Below, one piece after another: positions 13,629 through 22,065 of a stretch of DNA of 39,411 bases. Positions within the stretch are counted from its first letter, which is position 1. Each line of letters opens with the position of its first letter. Below the pieces are notes generated by a model. The model was not told the DNA's origin, searched no databases, and saw only the letters and a list, made by a program, of their open reading frames with translations. This stretch comes from Chloroflexota bacterium. GTDB taxonomy: Bacteria; Chloroflexota; Chloroflexia; Chloroflexales; Roseiflexaceae. The stretch lies in the NCBI GenBank assembly GCA_013388755.1, contig JACAEQ010000008.1, forward strand, positions 1 to 39,411, written 5' to 3'. The translations under genes and the position numbers were made by a program.

Positions 13629-15161
13629 TTATTGCCCCACCGGCACGCGGCGCGCCACGTCCGGATCCACCGTCAGCAGGGTGCGGTTCACCCATCCTGT
13701 CACACCCCGAATATTGGTGATCCGGTACCATGTGCCGTCTGGCGTCTTGGAGAGGAGTTCGACCGTCTCGCGCGCGTTGATCTGGTCGAGCACCTGCCCC
13801 TGCAGGTTGGGAGCAGCACGCACGTTGCCCCCATTGAAGACATTGGCCGTCAACCCGGTCGCCGGTGGCACGGTGGCGTTCGGTGTGGGCGGTGGCGGCA
13901 GGGCTGCGACAGTGGCGGGCAGCGGCGTCGGCGCGGTCGCCGTCGAGACCGGCAGCGTGCGCAGGTCTTCCAGGGCGATCGTCAGCAGCGTCCGGCTGAC
14001 CCAGCCATTGATCTGGCGTTCGTTGATGATTCGGACCCACGTACCGCTCTCGTTTTTCGCCAGCAATTGCACCGTCTCGCCGGCATTCACCTGGTCGATC
14101 ACCAGGCCACGCAGATCCGGGCTGGTGCGCACGTTGCCACCATTGAACACCGTTGCCGTGGGCAGGTTGTCGGGTGTGGCAATCGGCAACCGGGCAGCCA
14201 GTTCCTGGTCCACCGTCAACAGGGTCCGGCTCACCCAGCCGCTCAGGCCGGCATCGGTGGCAATGCGGTACCATTCGCCATCAATGCTGCGCTCGGCAAG
14301 CGTGACCGTTTCGCCGGGAGCAAGCTGGCCAAGCACGGCAGCCTCGCGACTCGGCTCACGCCGGATGTTCCCGCCCAGCGCTGCCGTACCGGTAAGCTCC
14401 AGGGTTGCAGTAATCTCCAGCGTCGGTGCCGGCTCCGGTGTGGCGCCTGGAGGCTCCGGCGTTGCCGCGACCGTGGGCATGCTGGTCGGCTCGACCGCTG
14501 TCGCAAAGAAATCGGCGGCAAACAGCGGCACGACATTGAGTGCAACGGGATCGGAGCGCGCAAGTTCGTCGCCGCCCGGGCCGGACGCAATCGCAACTAC
14601 CGTGTATGGCTGCCCCTGCCGGGGGGTTGGCGCACCGGCGCGCCGGTCAAGCGTCACACGCGCCTGGCCGCTGAGCGGGTCGGGCTGGGCGATGGCGCCA
14701 TCAGGGTTGAACCAGGGGAACTCCTGGTCGCCCTCACGCAGGACGGCGGTCACGATCGCACCGGACGGCAGGTTCTCGGTGCTGGCGACGACGACGATCT
14801 TTCCTTCACCAACGACTTCGGCGCGGGTGACGGCAATCCGGACGGGCGGGGGAGGCGGTGTGGCCGTCGGAGCCGGTGACCCTGGCGAGGCGAACGTCAG
14901 CACCAGCGCCGCAATCACGCCGATCAGGGCGATCGGTGCAAGAATCACCAGTAACTTCACGGCGGGAGGCGCGGCGCGAAACCGGTCCCCCAGGCTCTGT
15001 GGCTCTTCAATCGGCAGTGACGTGTAATCAATCGCCTCACCGAGTTCCGGCAGCGGCAAGGCTTCCTGGCTCGCAGCACGCCGGCGGCGCAGCAGAATGA
15101 AGACGACCACCACTATCACCAGCGCGCCGACCAGCAGCGCAATCAAGACCTCTTGCGGCAT
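13629..15161 (-). CDS. Membrane-anchored protein with three bacterial SH3 (SH3b) domains
   Basis: A 510-residue envelope protein. It has an N-terminal TM segment (residues 5-25), a basic RRRR stop-transfer stretch, a cytoplasmic stretch, and a second TM (~70-91). Beyond this lies a Pro/Thr-rich linker, an extracytoplasmic region (~107-212) of unknown fold, and three SH3b repeats at about 258-317, 335-396 and 437-498. Each repeat has the pattern 'GGNVR-.P...g.vl.q...ge.v.ll......g.WyrI....-GWV.R.LLT'. SH3b domains typically bind cell-wall peptides or glycans, so a wall-binding or surface-sensing role is likely; no catalytic domain is seen. The start at 15161 is supported by AAAGGA nine bases upstream and by the promoter at 15233-15261. 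The ORF extends eight residues upstream, without a ribosome site. Confidence 0.85.
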   Translation of the reverse strand: MPQEVLIALLVGALVIVVVVFILLRRRRAASQEALPLPELGEAIDYTSLPIEEPQSLGDRFRAAPPAVKLLVILAPIALIGVIAALVLTFASPGSPAPTATPPPPPVRIAVTRAEVVGEGKIVVVASTENLPSGAIVTAVLREGDQEFPWFNPDGAIAQPDPLSGQARVTLDRRAGAPTPRQGQPYTVVAIASGPGGDELARSDPVALNVVPLFAADFFATAVEPTSMPTVAATPEPPGATPEPAPTLEITATLELTGTAALGGNIRREPSREAAVLGQLAPGETVTLAERSIDGEWYRIATDAGLSGWVSRTLLTVDQELAARLPIATPDNLPTATVFNGGNVRTSPDLRGLVIDQVNAGETVQLLAKNESGTWVRIINERQINGWVSRTLLTIALEDLRTLPVSTATAPTPLPATVAALPPPPTPNATVPPATGLTANVFNGGNVRAAPNLQGQVLDQINARETVELLSKTPDGTWYRITNIRGVTGWVNRTLLTVDPDVARRVPVGQ

Positions 15162-15232
15162 CGCGCGCGATGTCCTTTCGATCATTCTCGACGAGCAGCC
15201 ATCAATGCCGGCTGCCGCGCTCGTTCGCGGCT

Positions 15233-15261
15233 ATCATATGACAATTCTGCACAAGATGCAA
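15233..15261 (-). promoter_or_regulatory. Promoter TTGCAT-N17-TATGAT of the SH3b gene
   Basis: On the minus strand TTGCAT (15261-15256) and TATGAT (15238-15233) are 17 bases apart, and the start codon of the SH3b gene lies about 72 bases downstream of the -10. The rest of the 15162-15394 gap shows nothing else recognisable. Confidence 0.6.
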
Positions 15262-15394
15262 GTGGCCCATGTGGCAGCGATGTAGAGAAATCGGTAAAAC
15301 CCCGTGTGAAGTGTAAAATGCATTGTGTGCCTCGGCAGGCGACGAGGGCCATGGTTATGATCACCGCTGCGCCGTGAAGGATGTCCGGCAGTTG

Positions 15395-16375
15395 TCATGG
15401 TTCAGCCGGGTCGCGCGATTCTATGGTCTGTGACGCGCCGATTTCATCGCGCACGGCATAGATCGGCTTCTGCTGGGCCTCGAAGTAGACACGCACCACC
15501 AGTTCGGCCAGCAGGCCGAGCGCAAGAAACTGCACGCCGATCAGGCCAAGCAACGCAGCCAGGAGTAACAACGGCCGTTCGCCGATGTCAATCTGCAGCC
15601 AGAGGCGCACATACGCCAGGTAGGTACCCAGCGCCAGGCCGGCGCCGAGTAACGCCAGGCCCACGCGGCCAAAGCCCTGCATCGGTCGCGCCGCATACCC
15701 CCGTAAGAAACGAACCGTCAGCAGGTCAAGCAGCACCTGTAGCACGCGCATCAGCCCCGTGCCCGGGCCAATACCGGCGACGTGGCGCTCACGAACGTTA
15801 ACCTCAACGATCGTTGCCCCATACCAGCCGGCAATCGCAGGCGCGAGACGGTACAGCGAGCCATAGAGACGCATCGAGCGCACCACGTCGGCACGATAGG
15901 CTTTGAGCGGGCACCCATAGTCATGCAGGCGAACGCCGGTCACTGCCGAAATCAGCAGGTTGCCCACGCGCGTGGGTAGCGAACGCGGGATCGTGCGATG
16001 ACCAACTGCGACATCGGCGCCGGCAGCCAGGGCATCGAGCAAGGCAGGAATATCACCGGCCTCCATCTGGCCATCGCCGTCAATCATCACGACGATCGCG
16101 CCACGCGCGCGGTCAACGCCGGCGGCCTGGGCAGCGGTCAGGCCAAACGAGCGGCGCAGCCGGACGACACGCAAACACGCATGCGACGCCGCGATCGGGG
16201 CAAGGGCCGCGTACCCGCCGTCGATCGAACCATCGTCCACGGCGATCACCTCGAACGAGCGATCCCGGAGCGCGGTGGCAATGGCGGCATAGCGCGCGGC
16301 AATCGTTGCGCGCCGGTTGTGGAACGGGAGAACAACGCTGATGTCGGGCGAGGAAAGCTGCGTCTGGTTTTCCAT
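15395..16375 (-). CDS. Family 2 glycosyltransferase with C-terminal membrane anchor
   Basis: A GT2 enzyme of about 326 residues. The GT-A domain fills residues 1-225: SVVLPFHNRRATIAARY, VIAVDDGSIDGG, and the metal-binding VVMIDGDGQ. Two TM segments follow at ~235-260 and ~270-295. This is the layout of polyprenyl-phosphate glycosyltransferases such as ArnC/DPM1-like proteins (transfer of a sugar to a lipid carrier on the cytoplasmic face). The gene after an in-frame TTG at 16384 lacks a ribosome site; ATG at 16375 is chosen, also without a clear Shine-Dalgarno. It is 33 bases downstream of the flippase-like membrane protein gene on the same strand, suggesting the pair acts in glycolipid or wall glycan synthesis. 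Confidence 0.9.
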   Translation of the reverse strand: MENQTQLSSPDISVVLPFHNRRATIAARYAAIATALRDRSFEVIAVDDGSIDGGYAALAPIAASHACLRVVRLRRSFGLTAAQAAGVDRARGAIVVMIDGDGQMEAGDIPALLDALAAGADVAVGHRTIPRSLPTRVGNLLISAVTGVRLHDYGCPLKAYRADVVRSMRLYGSLYRLAPAIAGWYGATIVEVNVRERHVAGIGPGTGLMRVLQVLLDLLTVRFLRGYAARPMQGFGRVGLALLGAGLALGTYLAYVRLWLQIDIGERPLLLLAALLGLIGVQFLALGLLAELVVRVYFEAQQKPIYAVRDEIGASQTIESRDPAEP

Positions 16376-16408
16376 CAGAGACAAACGTAACCATGCACAG
16401 CCGGTGAC

Positions 16409-17419
16409 CTATTTTGGCAAGACCTGCGGCTGGACATCGGGCACGGCGTCGCCTGGCTGTTCCAGATGCAGATCGGCGCCGCCGAAGAGGATCACCAGGC
16501 CGCCAAGCAAGCTGACGAGTAACCGTACCGTGAAGATCATGAATGCCAGTGCGATCGCCGTGGCAGCCGCCACATCCGCCTGCGACAGGTACAGCGTAAA
16601 CACGGCCTCGCGCGCGCCGAGGCTATTCATGAACACAGGTGCCAGGCCAACAATATCGGTGATCGGCGCAATCAACGCATAGATCAGGAATGGCGCATCA
16701 ATACCGAGCGCCGCGCCGCATACCGCATGAATGGCGACCCAGAGCAATTGAAACGCAAATGAGAGTGCCATTACCCGCGCCAGCGCGCCTCCCTGCGGGA
16801 AATGATCGGCCAGCGCAGTGGCAACCTTGTGCATCGGCTGGCGGGCGATCGTAGGCAGGTACGCGCCGAAACGCTGCAACAGGCGTGGCGCCAGGAACGA
16901 CGCCGTCATCGCCGCAATGGCAGCCGCCATGAACAGCAGCGTCAGCCAGCGGAGCGCCGGCATCGTCACCAGGGGGCGGCCGGTCTCCTCAAGATAGGCC
17001 CATACAATCGCGCCGTTGGCGATGATGCTGAGTGCGAGAAAACCGGTCAGGCGCTCGAGGAACACTGAGGCGCTGGCCTGGCTGTAGCTGCCGAGGCGCC
17101 GGCCAAGTTGCGTCACGCGTAACGCATCACCGCCAATCGTTGTCGGAAGGAAATTGTTGGCGAACTGGCCGGCAAGATAAGCGCCCAGCAACCAGCGGTA
17201 CGGTTGCGGCTGGCCGCGCGCTTGCAGCAGAACGCCCCACTTCGCAGCGCTGAGCACGACCCCGGCGAACTGCAGCATGATCGCAACCCCGATCAACCAC
17301 ACATCAGCCTGTTGCCACGCCTGCCAGACCTGCGCCGGGTTGGCATGCCAGACCAGATACGCCAGAAGCCCACCGCTTATGAATAACCGTAGTGGGACAA
17401 GAAGACGCCGCCATTGCAT
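16409..17419 (-). CDS. LPG-synthase-TM / UPF0104-like integral membrane protein
   Basis: A 336-residue multi-spanning membrane protein (about eight hydrophobic segments) of the lysylphosphatidylglycerol synthase transmembrane family, without the soluble aminoacyltransferase domain. Typical features are the N-terminal FISGGLLAYLVW, the GEYLAGQFANNFLPTTIGGDALR-like motif (here starting with GAYLAGQFANN), and the SLGAREAVF stretch near the C-terminus. Such domains are suggested to move or flip lipids; the neighbouring GT2 gene may make a lipid-linked sugar that this protein handles, but that is an inference. ATG at 17419 has GAGG five bases upstream; the ORF also offers a start at 17437. Confidence 0.85.
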   Translation of the reverse strand: MQWRRLLVPLRLFISGGLLAYLVWHANPAQVWQAWQQADVWLIGVAIMLQFAGVVLSAAKWGVLLQARGQPQPYRWLLGAYLAGQFANNFLPTTIGGDALRVTQLGRRLGSYSQASASVFLERLTGFLALSIIANGAIVWAYLEETGRPLVTMPALRWLTLLFMAAAIAAMTASFLAPRLLQRFGAYLPTIARQPMHKVATALADHFPQGGALARVMALSFAFQLLWVAIHAVCGAALGIDAPFLIYALIAPITDIVGLAPVFMNSLGAREAVFTLYLSQADVAAATAIALAFMIFTVRLLVSLLGGLVILFGGADLHLEQPGDAVPDVQPQVLPK

Positions 17420-17454
17420 AATCGCCTCAAATAACACGACTTACGCGGTCGCCC

Positions 17455-17560
17455 GAGTGAGCGACTCGCGTCACCGATTGTCGTGCCTTCGGCAGAGTGG
17501 ACGTACCTTCTTTTGTGTGCGATGTGGCGGCTTCGCCGCCGCACCACCTTGATCGTGCAT
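17455..17560. repeat. Dispersed repeat/hairpin (partner at 11530-11640)
   Basis: This block shares ACTCGCG, CCGATTGT, CCTTCGGCAGAG, TACCTTCT and GATGTGG, in order, with 11530-11640. Its hairpin is GGCGGC-TTC-GCCGCC at 17526-17540 and is different in sequence from the partner's stem. It sits in the leader of the flippase-like gene (minus strand). Confidence 0.6.
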
Positions 17561-17641
17561 ACCATGCTGCCGCAGGCTCTGGCGAAGCCAGGAATACGCC
17601 ACCGCGTACGTCGTGTCGATGCGTGTTCGTCAAGTCTGCGC

Positions 17642-17650
17642 ATTATAACA
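17642..17650 (-). promoter_or_regulatory. Extended -10 element TGTTATAAT upstream of the flippase/GT2 genes
   Basis: On the minus strand TGT precedes TATAAT (17647-17642). No good -35 box is seen. The distance to the start at 17419 is over 200 bases, so the leader would carry the 17455-17560 repeat. The element overlaps the tail of a hairpin that may terminate the upstream gene, so its role is ambiguous. Confidence 0.35.
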
Positions 17651-17664
17651 CGCTGTTCAGCGTG
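17649..17664 (-). terminator. Short hairpin after the spermidine-synthase-like gene
   Basis: On the minus strand CACGCT-GAAC-AGCGTG is followed by TTATAAT, starting five bases after the stop codon at 17669. The 6-bp stem is small but placed as expected for an intrinsic terminator. Confidence 0.4.
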
Positions 17665-17668
17665 CTTC

Positions 17669-18544
17669 TCAGTACACGACATCACGTAAAGGTCGCAGTG
17701 TTTCGGCGATGTCGGCGAGTTCAAAATCAAAATCATACATACGCGCCAGTTCCGCCGCCCGTGCAACCAGCGCCGCCGCCGGAGCGGGGGGACGGCCGGC
17801 GCCGAACAACACAAGCGAATGTCGCAGTGGCGCGGCCAGCGTCGAACGAAACGCGGCGCGAAAAATCCCGATCTTGGCGTCAAAATGCGGATCAGTACGC
17901 AGCATGTTGACGCCAATAACGCCGGCTGGCGTCAATCGCTGCCGGCATAGCGCATAGAACTCCGCCGTCGCCAGGTGATCAAGATTATCACGTGCGTCGC
18001 TGAATGCATCCATCAGGATAATATCGTAGCGATCCGTCGAAGACATCAGGAAGTCGTAGGCATCGGCGGTATGCAGACGCTGCCGTTCGTCAAATGTTAC
18101 GCCGAAGAAACGCGCGGCGACGGTCTCGAACGCCGCATCAATATCCACATTGTCGATCGTCACTTGCGGCAGATGCGTGTAGAGCGCCAGGGAGATGCGC
18201 CCGCCGCCGAAGCCGAGCATACAGACGCGACGCGGCGCCGGCCGCCAGAGCAACGTTAACAGGAGCGCGCGCGTATAAGGCGCGAGCAGGTGCAGAGGCC
18301 GCGCGATGTCGATGCGCGACATCGGCCCATCGAGCGCGCCGCTTGCCGGATTGAGGAAGTAGAGCCCTAGCTGTGTTTCCTGTTTGATGACCCAGATATG
18401 GTGGGTTGCCAACGACATATCGCAGACGATACCGTCAGGTGCATCGTGCAACCAGGCCAGACGTGCGGTGATAGACGTATGACGGATCATTGTGCGTTCC
18501 AGGCCATCAGGAGCTCCTCGCACATCCCACCTTCCCACCTTCAA
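17669..18544 (-). CDS. Spermidine synthase-like (polyamine aminopropyltransferase fold) protein
   Basis: A 273-291-residue soluble protein with the Rossmann-type spermidine synthase/methyltransferase domain. Recognisable parts are VCMLGFGGGRISLAL (SAM-binding glycine loop), IDNVDID (acidic strand end), LHTADAYDFL and YDIILMDAFSDA. An N-terminal beta-rich region ends in QLGLYFLNP, in the place of the 'yQ.l.l' segment of the family. True spermidine synthases have more conserved putrescine-binding residues, which I do not see clearly, so a specialised methyltransferase-like role is possible. The frame opens with TTG at 18544, overlapping the UbiB stop (TTGA); the first ATG is at 18490, with only a weak ribosome site. 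Either start keeps the domain intact. Confidence 0.75.
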   Translation of the reverse strand: MKVGRWDVRGAPDGLERTMIRHTSITARLAWLHDAPDGIVCDMSLATHHIWVIKQETQLGLYFLNPASGALDGPMSRIDIARPLHLLAPYTRALLLTLLWRPAPRRVCMLGFGGGRISLALYTHLPQVTIDNVDIDAAFETVAARFFGVTFDERQRLHTADAYDFLMSSTDRYDIILMDAFSDARDNLDHLATAEFYALCRQRLTPAGVIGVNMLRTDPHFDAKIGIFRAAFRSTLAAPLRHSLVLFGAGRPPAPAAALVARAAELARMYDFDFELADIAETLRPLRDVVY

Positions 18545-20325
18545 CGTTCATTACGCGGCCAGATGCTCCATAACGCTGCGGCTGCCGCAATCCCCCAGGC
18601 CCAGAATGCCTCGTCGGCAAAGCCATTGATCCGCAGCAACACCCCGCCGACGAAGAGCGCCGCGGCGAGAATGCCACCGGAGAGGCGGTTCGTCGCTCGC
18701 TCAACGCGGCGCATGCCGCGCTCCAGGCGGGTCAGATCAACCCGCATCTGCAGATCGCCACGATTGGCCGCTTTGTAATACGCATCCATCTGGCGCGGCA
18801 GCGTCGCAGCGACCTGGCCCAGCGCCGTTACCTCGCGCCGGATCCCCTCCAGCCAGTCGCCATCATGTCGCTCGCGATCCAGCATCGCCTGCGCAAATGG
18901 TTGCGTTTCCTCAAACAGGTTGATATCCGGGTTGAGGCCCGTGACGATACCGCTCACCAGGCTGATCGCCCGCCCCAGGTAGATCAGGTCCTGCGGGATC
19001 TGGAACGGCAGATCGCGCACCAGGTGTTCGGTCTCATCGAATATCTTTTCCACGTCAAGATTCGTCAGTTCGCGCTGGGTGCGCGCGTAGGTATGGCGCA
19101 ACACAATCTGTAATGCCTGTACGATCGGGCGGCGATCGGCGCCCGGCAGGATGATCCCCAGCCGGTCGAGCGTGTCAATAATTCGTTCGGCATCGTTGGT
19201 TGCAATGCCAATCACGGCATTGCGCATAACTGCCATCGTGGCGGGCGGCAGGTGACCGACCATGCCGCAGTCAAGCAGGATCAGCGTAAACGGTGCGCCG
19301 GGCTTGACCCCATTAGTCTGGGGCGGCGGCGGCCCTTCGATCCGCACAAACAGGTTGCCAGGATGCGGATCGGCATGAAAGAAGCCATCGAGGAAGAATT
19401 GCTTGAGATAGGTACGATTGAGGCGCGTCGCGATCTCGGCGCGATCGGCGCCGGCACGTTGTAAGGCGGCATAATCACTGATTTTGACGCCGCTGATACG
19501 CTCCATAATCAGGACGCGGCGCGTCGAAAGTTCCGGGTATGGTTCGGGAAAATGAACGCCCGGCGTGCCGGCGAAGTTGGCGCGGAAACGCAACGCGTTC
19601 TGCGCTTCCTTGATGTAGTCGAGTTCCTCGCGCAGCACACGGGCAAACTCTTCAAACAGGAGTTCCAGATCGGCACGGCGGCGGATCAGCGGGTAGTTCT
19701 TCACCACGCGCACCGCCCAGAGCACTGCGCTGAGGTCAATCTCGACGATCTCGTCAATGCGTGGGCGCTGGATCTTGACGGCCACACTGCGCCCGTCGCG
19801 CAGTTCACCATAGTACACCTGCCCGAGCGATGCGGCTGCCACCGGCGTCGGGTCGAGATAGGCGAAGATGCGCTCCGGCGGGGCTTCCAGCTCGGCAATG
19901 AGCGTCTTCAGAACGTACGGCAACGGTGCGGGCGGCACTTCATCCTGCAGGCCGGCCAGTTCGTCGGTAATCGCTGCCGGCAGGATATCGGCCCGCGCGC
20001 TGAGAAACTGGCCCAGTTTGATCAACACACCACCCATCCGCGCCGCCAGGCGGCGGAAATCGCGCGCGATGCGCTGGTAGCGGACGATGCCACTACGTTG
20101 CGCGTACCAGCGTGTCAGACGATAACGGTTGCACAGAATGTCAAAAACGAAGACATGAACAATGACACGGAAGAAGAACCAGGAAACACGCAAAAACCGC
20201 CGCCGCCGTGGTACCGGAAACGGCCGGAGGTCGGGCGGCGGCGGCGGCAACGAATATGATAGTGCGGGGCCGGCCTCGGGCTGGCCTGGCGTTGTAGGCG
20301 TTGTGAGCGCTTGCACATGAGCCAT
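18541..20325 (-). CDS. UbiB/ABC1 (AarF) family protein kinase-like
   Basis: A 594-residue ABC1/ADCK/UbiB family protein. The family-specific KxGQ motif is seen as KLGQFLSARADILP, the Ala-rich loop replacing the kinase Gly loop is AAASLGQVYYGEL, the ATP-binding Lys lies in VAVKIQRP, the catalytic region is ADPHPGNLF, and the metal-binding Asp is in LLDCGMVG (in place of DFG). One or two TM segments end the protein (~550-585), as is usual for UbiB. Members are ATPases required for ubiquinone or other isoprenoid lipid handling at the membrane. ATG at 20325 is used; the frame stays open to 20466 but that extension has no start support. The ATG sits inside a TGCTATAAT element, so the mRNA may start at or after the codon (see findings). 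It overlaps the next gene by TTGA. Confidence 0.9.
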   Translation of the reverse strand: MAHVQALTTPTTPGQPEAGPALSYSLPPPPPDLRPFPVPRRRRFLRVSWFFFRVIVHVFVFDILCNRYRLTRWYAQRSGIVRYQRIARDFRRLAARMGGVLIKLGQFLSARADILPAAITDELAGLQDEVPPAPLPYVLKTLIAELEAPPERIFAYLDPTPVAAASLGQVYYGELRDGRSVAVKIQRPRIDEIVEIDLSAVLWAVRVVKNYPLIRRRADLELLFEEFARVLREELDYIKEAQNALRFRANFAGTPGVHFPEPYPELSTRRVLIMERISGVKISDYAALQRAGADRAEIATRLNRTYLKQFFLDGFFHADPHPGNLFVRIEGPPPPQTNGVKPGAPFTLILLDCGMVGHLPPATMAVMRNAVIGIATNDAERIIDTLDRLGIILPGADRRPIVQALQIVLRHTYARTQRELTNLDVEKIFDETEHLVRDLPFQIPQDLIYLGRAISLVSGIVTGLNPDINLFEETQPFAQAMLDRERHDGDWLEGIRREVTALGQVAATLPRQMDAYYKAANRGDLQMRVDLTRLERGMRRVERATNRLSGGILAAALFVGGVLLRINGFADEAFWAWGIAAAAALWSIWPRNER

Positions 20326-20332
20326 TATAGCA
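20324..20332 (-). promoter_or_regulatory. Extended -10 TGCTATAAT overlapping the ubiB start codon
   Basis: On the minus strand TGC plus TATAAT (20329-20324) merges directly into the ATG (20325-20323). If used, transcription would begin about seven bases downstream, exactly at an in-frame GTG (20316-20314), giving a leaderless mRNA starting three codons later. Confidence 0.4.
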
Positions 20333-20448
20333 TCATGGGACGCCAATGGTGCGCCTCGACAACCTGTTCTTCGCCGGGAACCGGCTCCGCGAATACATGG
20401 TTCGTTGCGCCTCGATGAGCGCCTGTGACCGCTCTCAGCATCAAAACA

Positions 20449-20457
20449 TGGTATACT
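20449..20457 (+). promoter_or_regulatory. Extended -10 TGGTATACT before the export ABC operon
   Basis: TGG followed by TATACT (20452-20457), 37 bases before the ATG of the membrane-fusion lipoprotein. No clear -35 at 17 bp. This is a reasonable promoter for the four-gene export system. Confidence 0.5.
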
Positions 20458-20494
20458 GTCGCCCAATCATGGATGCTCCGCGAAAGGGCCACCA

Positions 20495-22024
20495 ATGAAC
20501 CTGCGTGCCGCCTTGTGTGTCGCTCTTACGGTATTGCTGGCCGCCTGCGGCAGTTCGTCCGCGCAGACGGCGCCAACCCCGACGCCACGCCCGGTCCAGA
20601 CCGCACTGGAGAAACCAACCTATACCGTTGCCCGTGGCGTGGTCGTTGATGAGATCAAAGTCAGCGGCTTCGTTGCTGCGACCCGGCAGCAAGAACTCTC
20701 CTTCACGCAGAACGGGTTCCTCAAGGTCCTGTATGTCAATCGCAACGACCCGGTCAGCAAGGGGCAGTTGATCGCCGAACTCGATCTCGGCGAACTACCG
20801 AACCAGTTGCGCCAGGCAGAGGTGGCGCTGGAACAGGCGGAGCTGGCGTTGAACCGCACGCAGGCTCAGCGTGAGGTGGCCATTCGCCGCGCCGAACTCG
20901 ACCTTGAAGAAGCCCGGGCCAGATTGCGCCGCCTGGAGGCGCCGCCCGAACCCGTCGTGCTGGCCCAGGCACGAGCGAGCCTTGCCCAGGCACAGGCGGC
21001 ACTCGAAGAGACGCGCACCAACGCCTCGGCTGAGAAGACGCGCGCCGAACTGGCGCTGGCGCAGGCGTCAAATACGTTGCCGGCCATCCAGACGGCTTAC
21101 CTGCGCACACTGGAAGAATGGAACGATATTAAGGACAAGCCGCTCGACTGGCGTTACAAAGCCGTAAAAGAGGCGTTCGAGCGTGCCGAGGCGGAGCTGC
21201 GCAACGCCGAGACGGCCGTGGCGCAGGCGCAACTCGCCTATGACCAGGCGCGCCAGAATGAAGGCCCGGCGATCGCCCGCGCCGAGGCGCAACTCGCCGA
21301 GGCGCAGGCACGCTACGACGACCTGACCCGCGGCCCAAGGGCGGAGGACCTGGACCAGGCGCGCCGCGATATTGAACGCGCCGAACTGGCCGTGAGCGAG
21401 GCGCAGCGGGTCGGCGACAATGAACTCGAAGGGCGTGTCGCCACCGCGAAACTGGAGGTCGAGCGGCTTACCGCGCAGATTGAAGCGCTGCGTCTGTACG
21501 CCCCCTTCGACGGCAAAGTCGCTGCGGTCGGCAATAAACCCGGCGACCAGATCGCCGCCTATAAGGCGGTCATTACCATTATGGACGATACCGAGAAGGA
21601 GTTGCTGGTTGAGAATGTCCTGTCGCAGGATGCATCGCGCATCGGCCTGGGCCAGCAAGTGCAGATCAGCTTCTCACGGGCGCCGGGGAAGGTGTTCGAC
21701 GGCATCGTCAATAAGCTACCCACGACCGTAACCAGCAGTGCGGCGACGATCAATCCCGACCGGGCGTACCATATCGAGTTCGAGGCGCCTGGTATGGAAC
21801 TTGAAGTGGGCGACCTGGCGCAGGTGGTCATCACACTGAAGCGGGTCGAGGACGCGCTCTGGTTGCCGCCGCAGGCGGTGCGCGCCTTCGAAGGCCGCCG
21901 GTTTGTCGTCGTGAAGGACGGTGATCGCCAGCGCCGCCAGGATGTGCGCGTTGGTATTGTCAGCCTCGAACGTGTTGAGATCCTCGAAGGCCTGAACGAA
22001 GGCGACGTCGTCGTCGGGCAATGA
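20495..22024 (+). CDS. HlyD/MacA-type membrane fusion lipoprotein
   Basis: A 509-residue periplasmic-side adaptor of an ABC efflux system. It has a lipoprotein signal with LAAC and Cys18. The biotinyl-lipoyl-like half (VARGVVVDEIKVSGFVAATRQQELSF ... KGQLIAELD) leads into a long alpha-helical hairpin (~100-300) very rich in Ala/Glu/Arg/Gln heptads. The second lipoyl half follows with LYAPFDGKVAAVGNKPGD, and then the beta-barrel and membrane-proximal domains (LWLPPQAVRAFEGRRFVVVKDG). The coiled coil is longer than in MacA and has repeated QAxxAL blocks. ATG at 20495 has AAAGGG eight bases upstream. Its three downstream neighbours encode a permease and two ATPases, making a tripartite-like exporter; whether an outer membrane exists in this lineage is doubtful, so it may act only at the inner membrane and wall. 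Confidence 0.92.
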   Translation: MNLRAALCVALTVLLAACGSSSAQTAPTPTPRPVQTALEKPTYTVARGVVVDEIKVSGFVAATRQQELSFTQNGFLKVLYVNRNDPVSKGQLIAELDLGELPNQLRQAEVALEQAELALNRTQAQREVAIRRAELDLEEARARLRRLEAPPEPVVLAQARASLAQAQAALEETRTNASAEKTRAELALAQASNTLPAIQTAYLRTLEEWNDIKDKPLDWRYKAVKEAFERAEAELRNAETAVAQAQLAYDQARQNEGPAIARAEAQLAEAQARYDDLTRGPRAEDLDQARRDIERAELAVSEAQRVGDNELEGRVATAKLEVERLTAQIEALRLYAPFDGKVAAVGNKPGDQIAAYKAVITIMDDTEKELLVENVLSQDASRIGLGQQVQISFSRAPGKVFDGIVNKLPTTVTSSAATINPDRAYHIEFEAPGMELEVGDLAQVVITLKRVEDALWLPPQAVRAFEGRRFVVVKDGDRQRRQDVRVGIVSLERVEILEGLNEGDVVVGQ

Positions 22025-22065
22025 AACATTGAATGTGGGAACGTTGAGCGTCGGGCGAGATCGTT

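Noticed and set aside
13681-15027. Long plus-strand frame (448 codons) opposite the SH3b gene
   Set aside because: Ser/Arg/Val-rich shadow; the minus strand has three SH3b repeats, TM segments, a ribosome site and a promoter.
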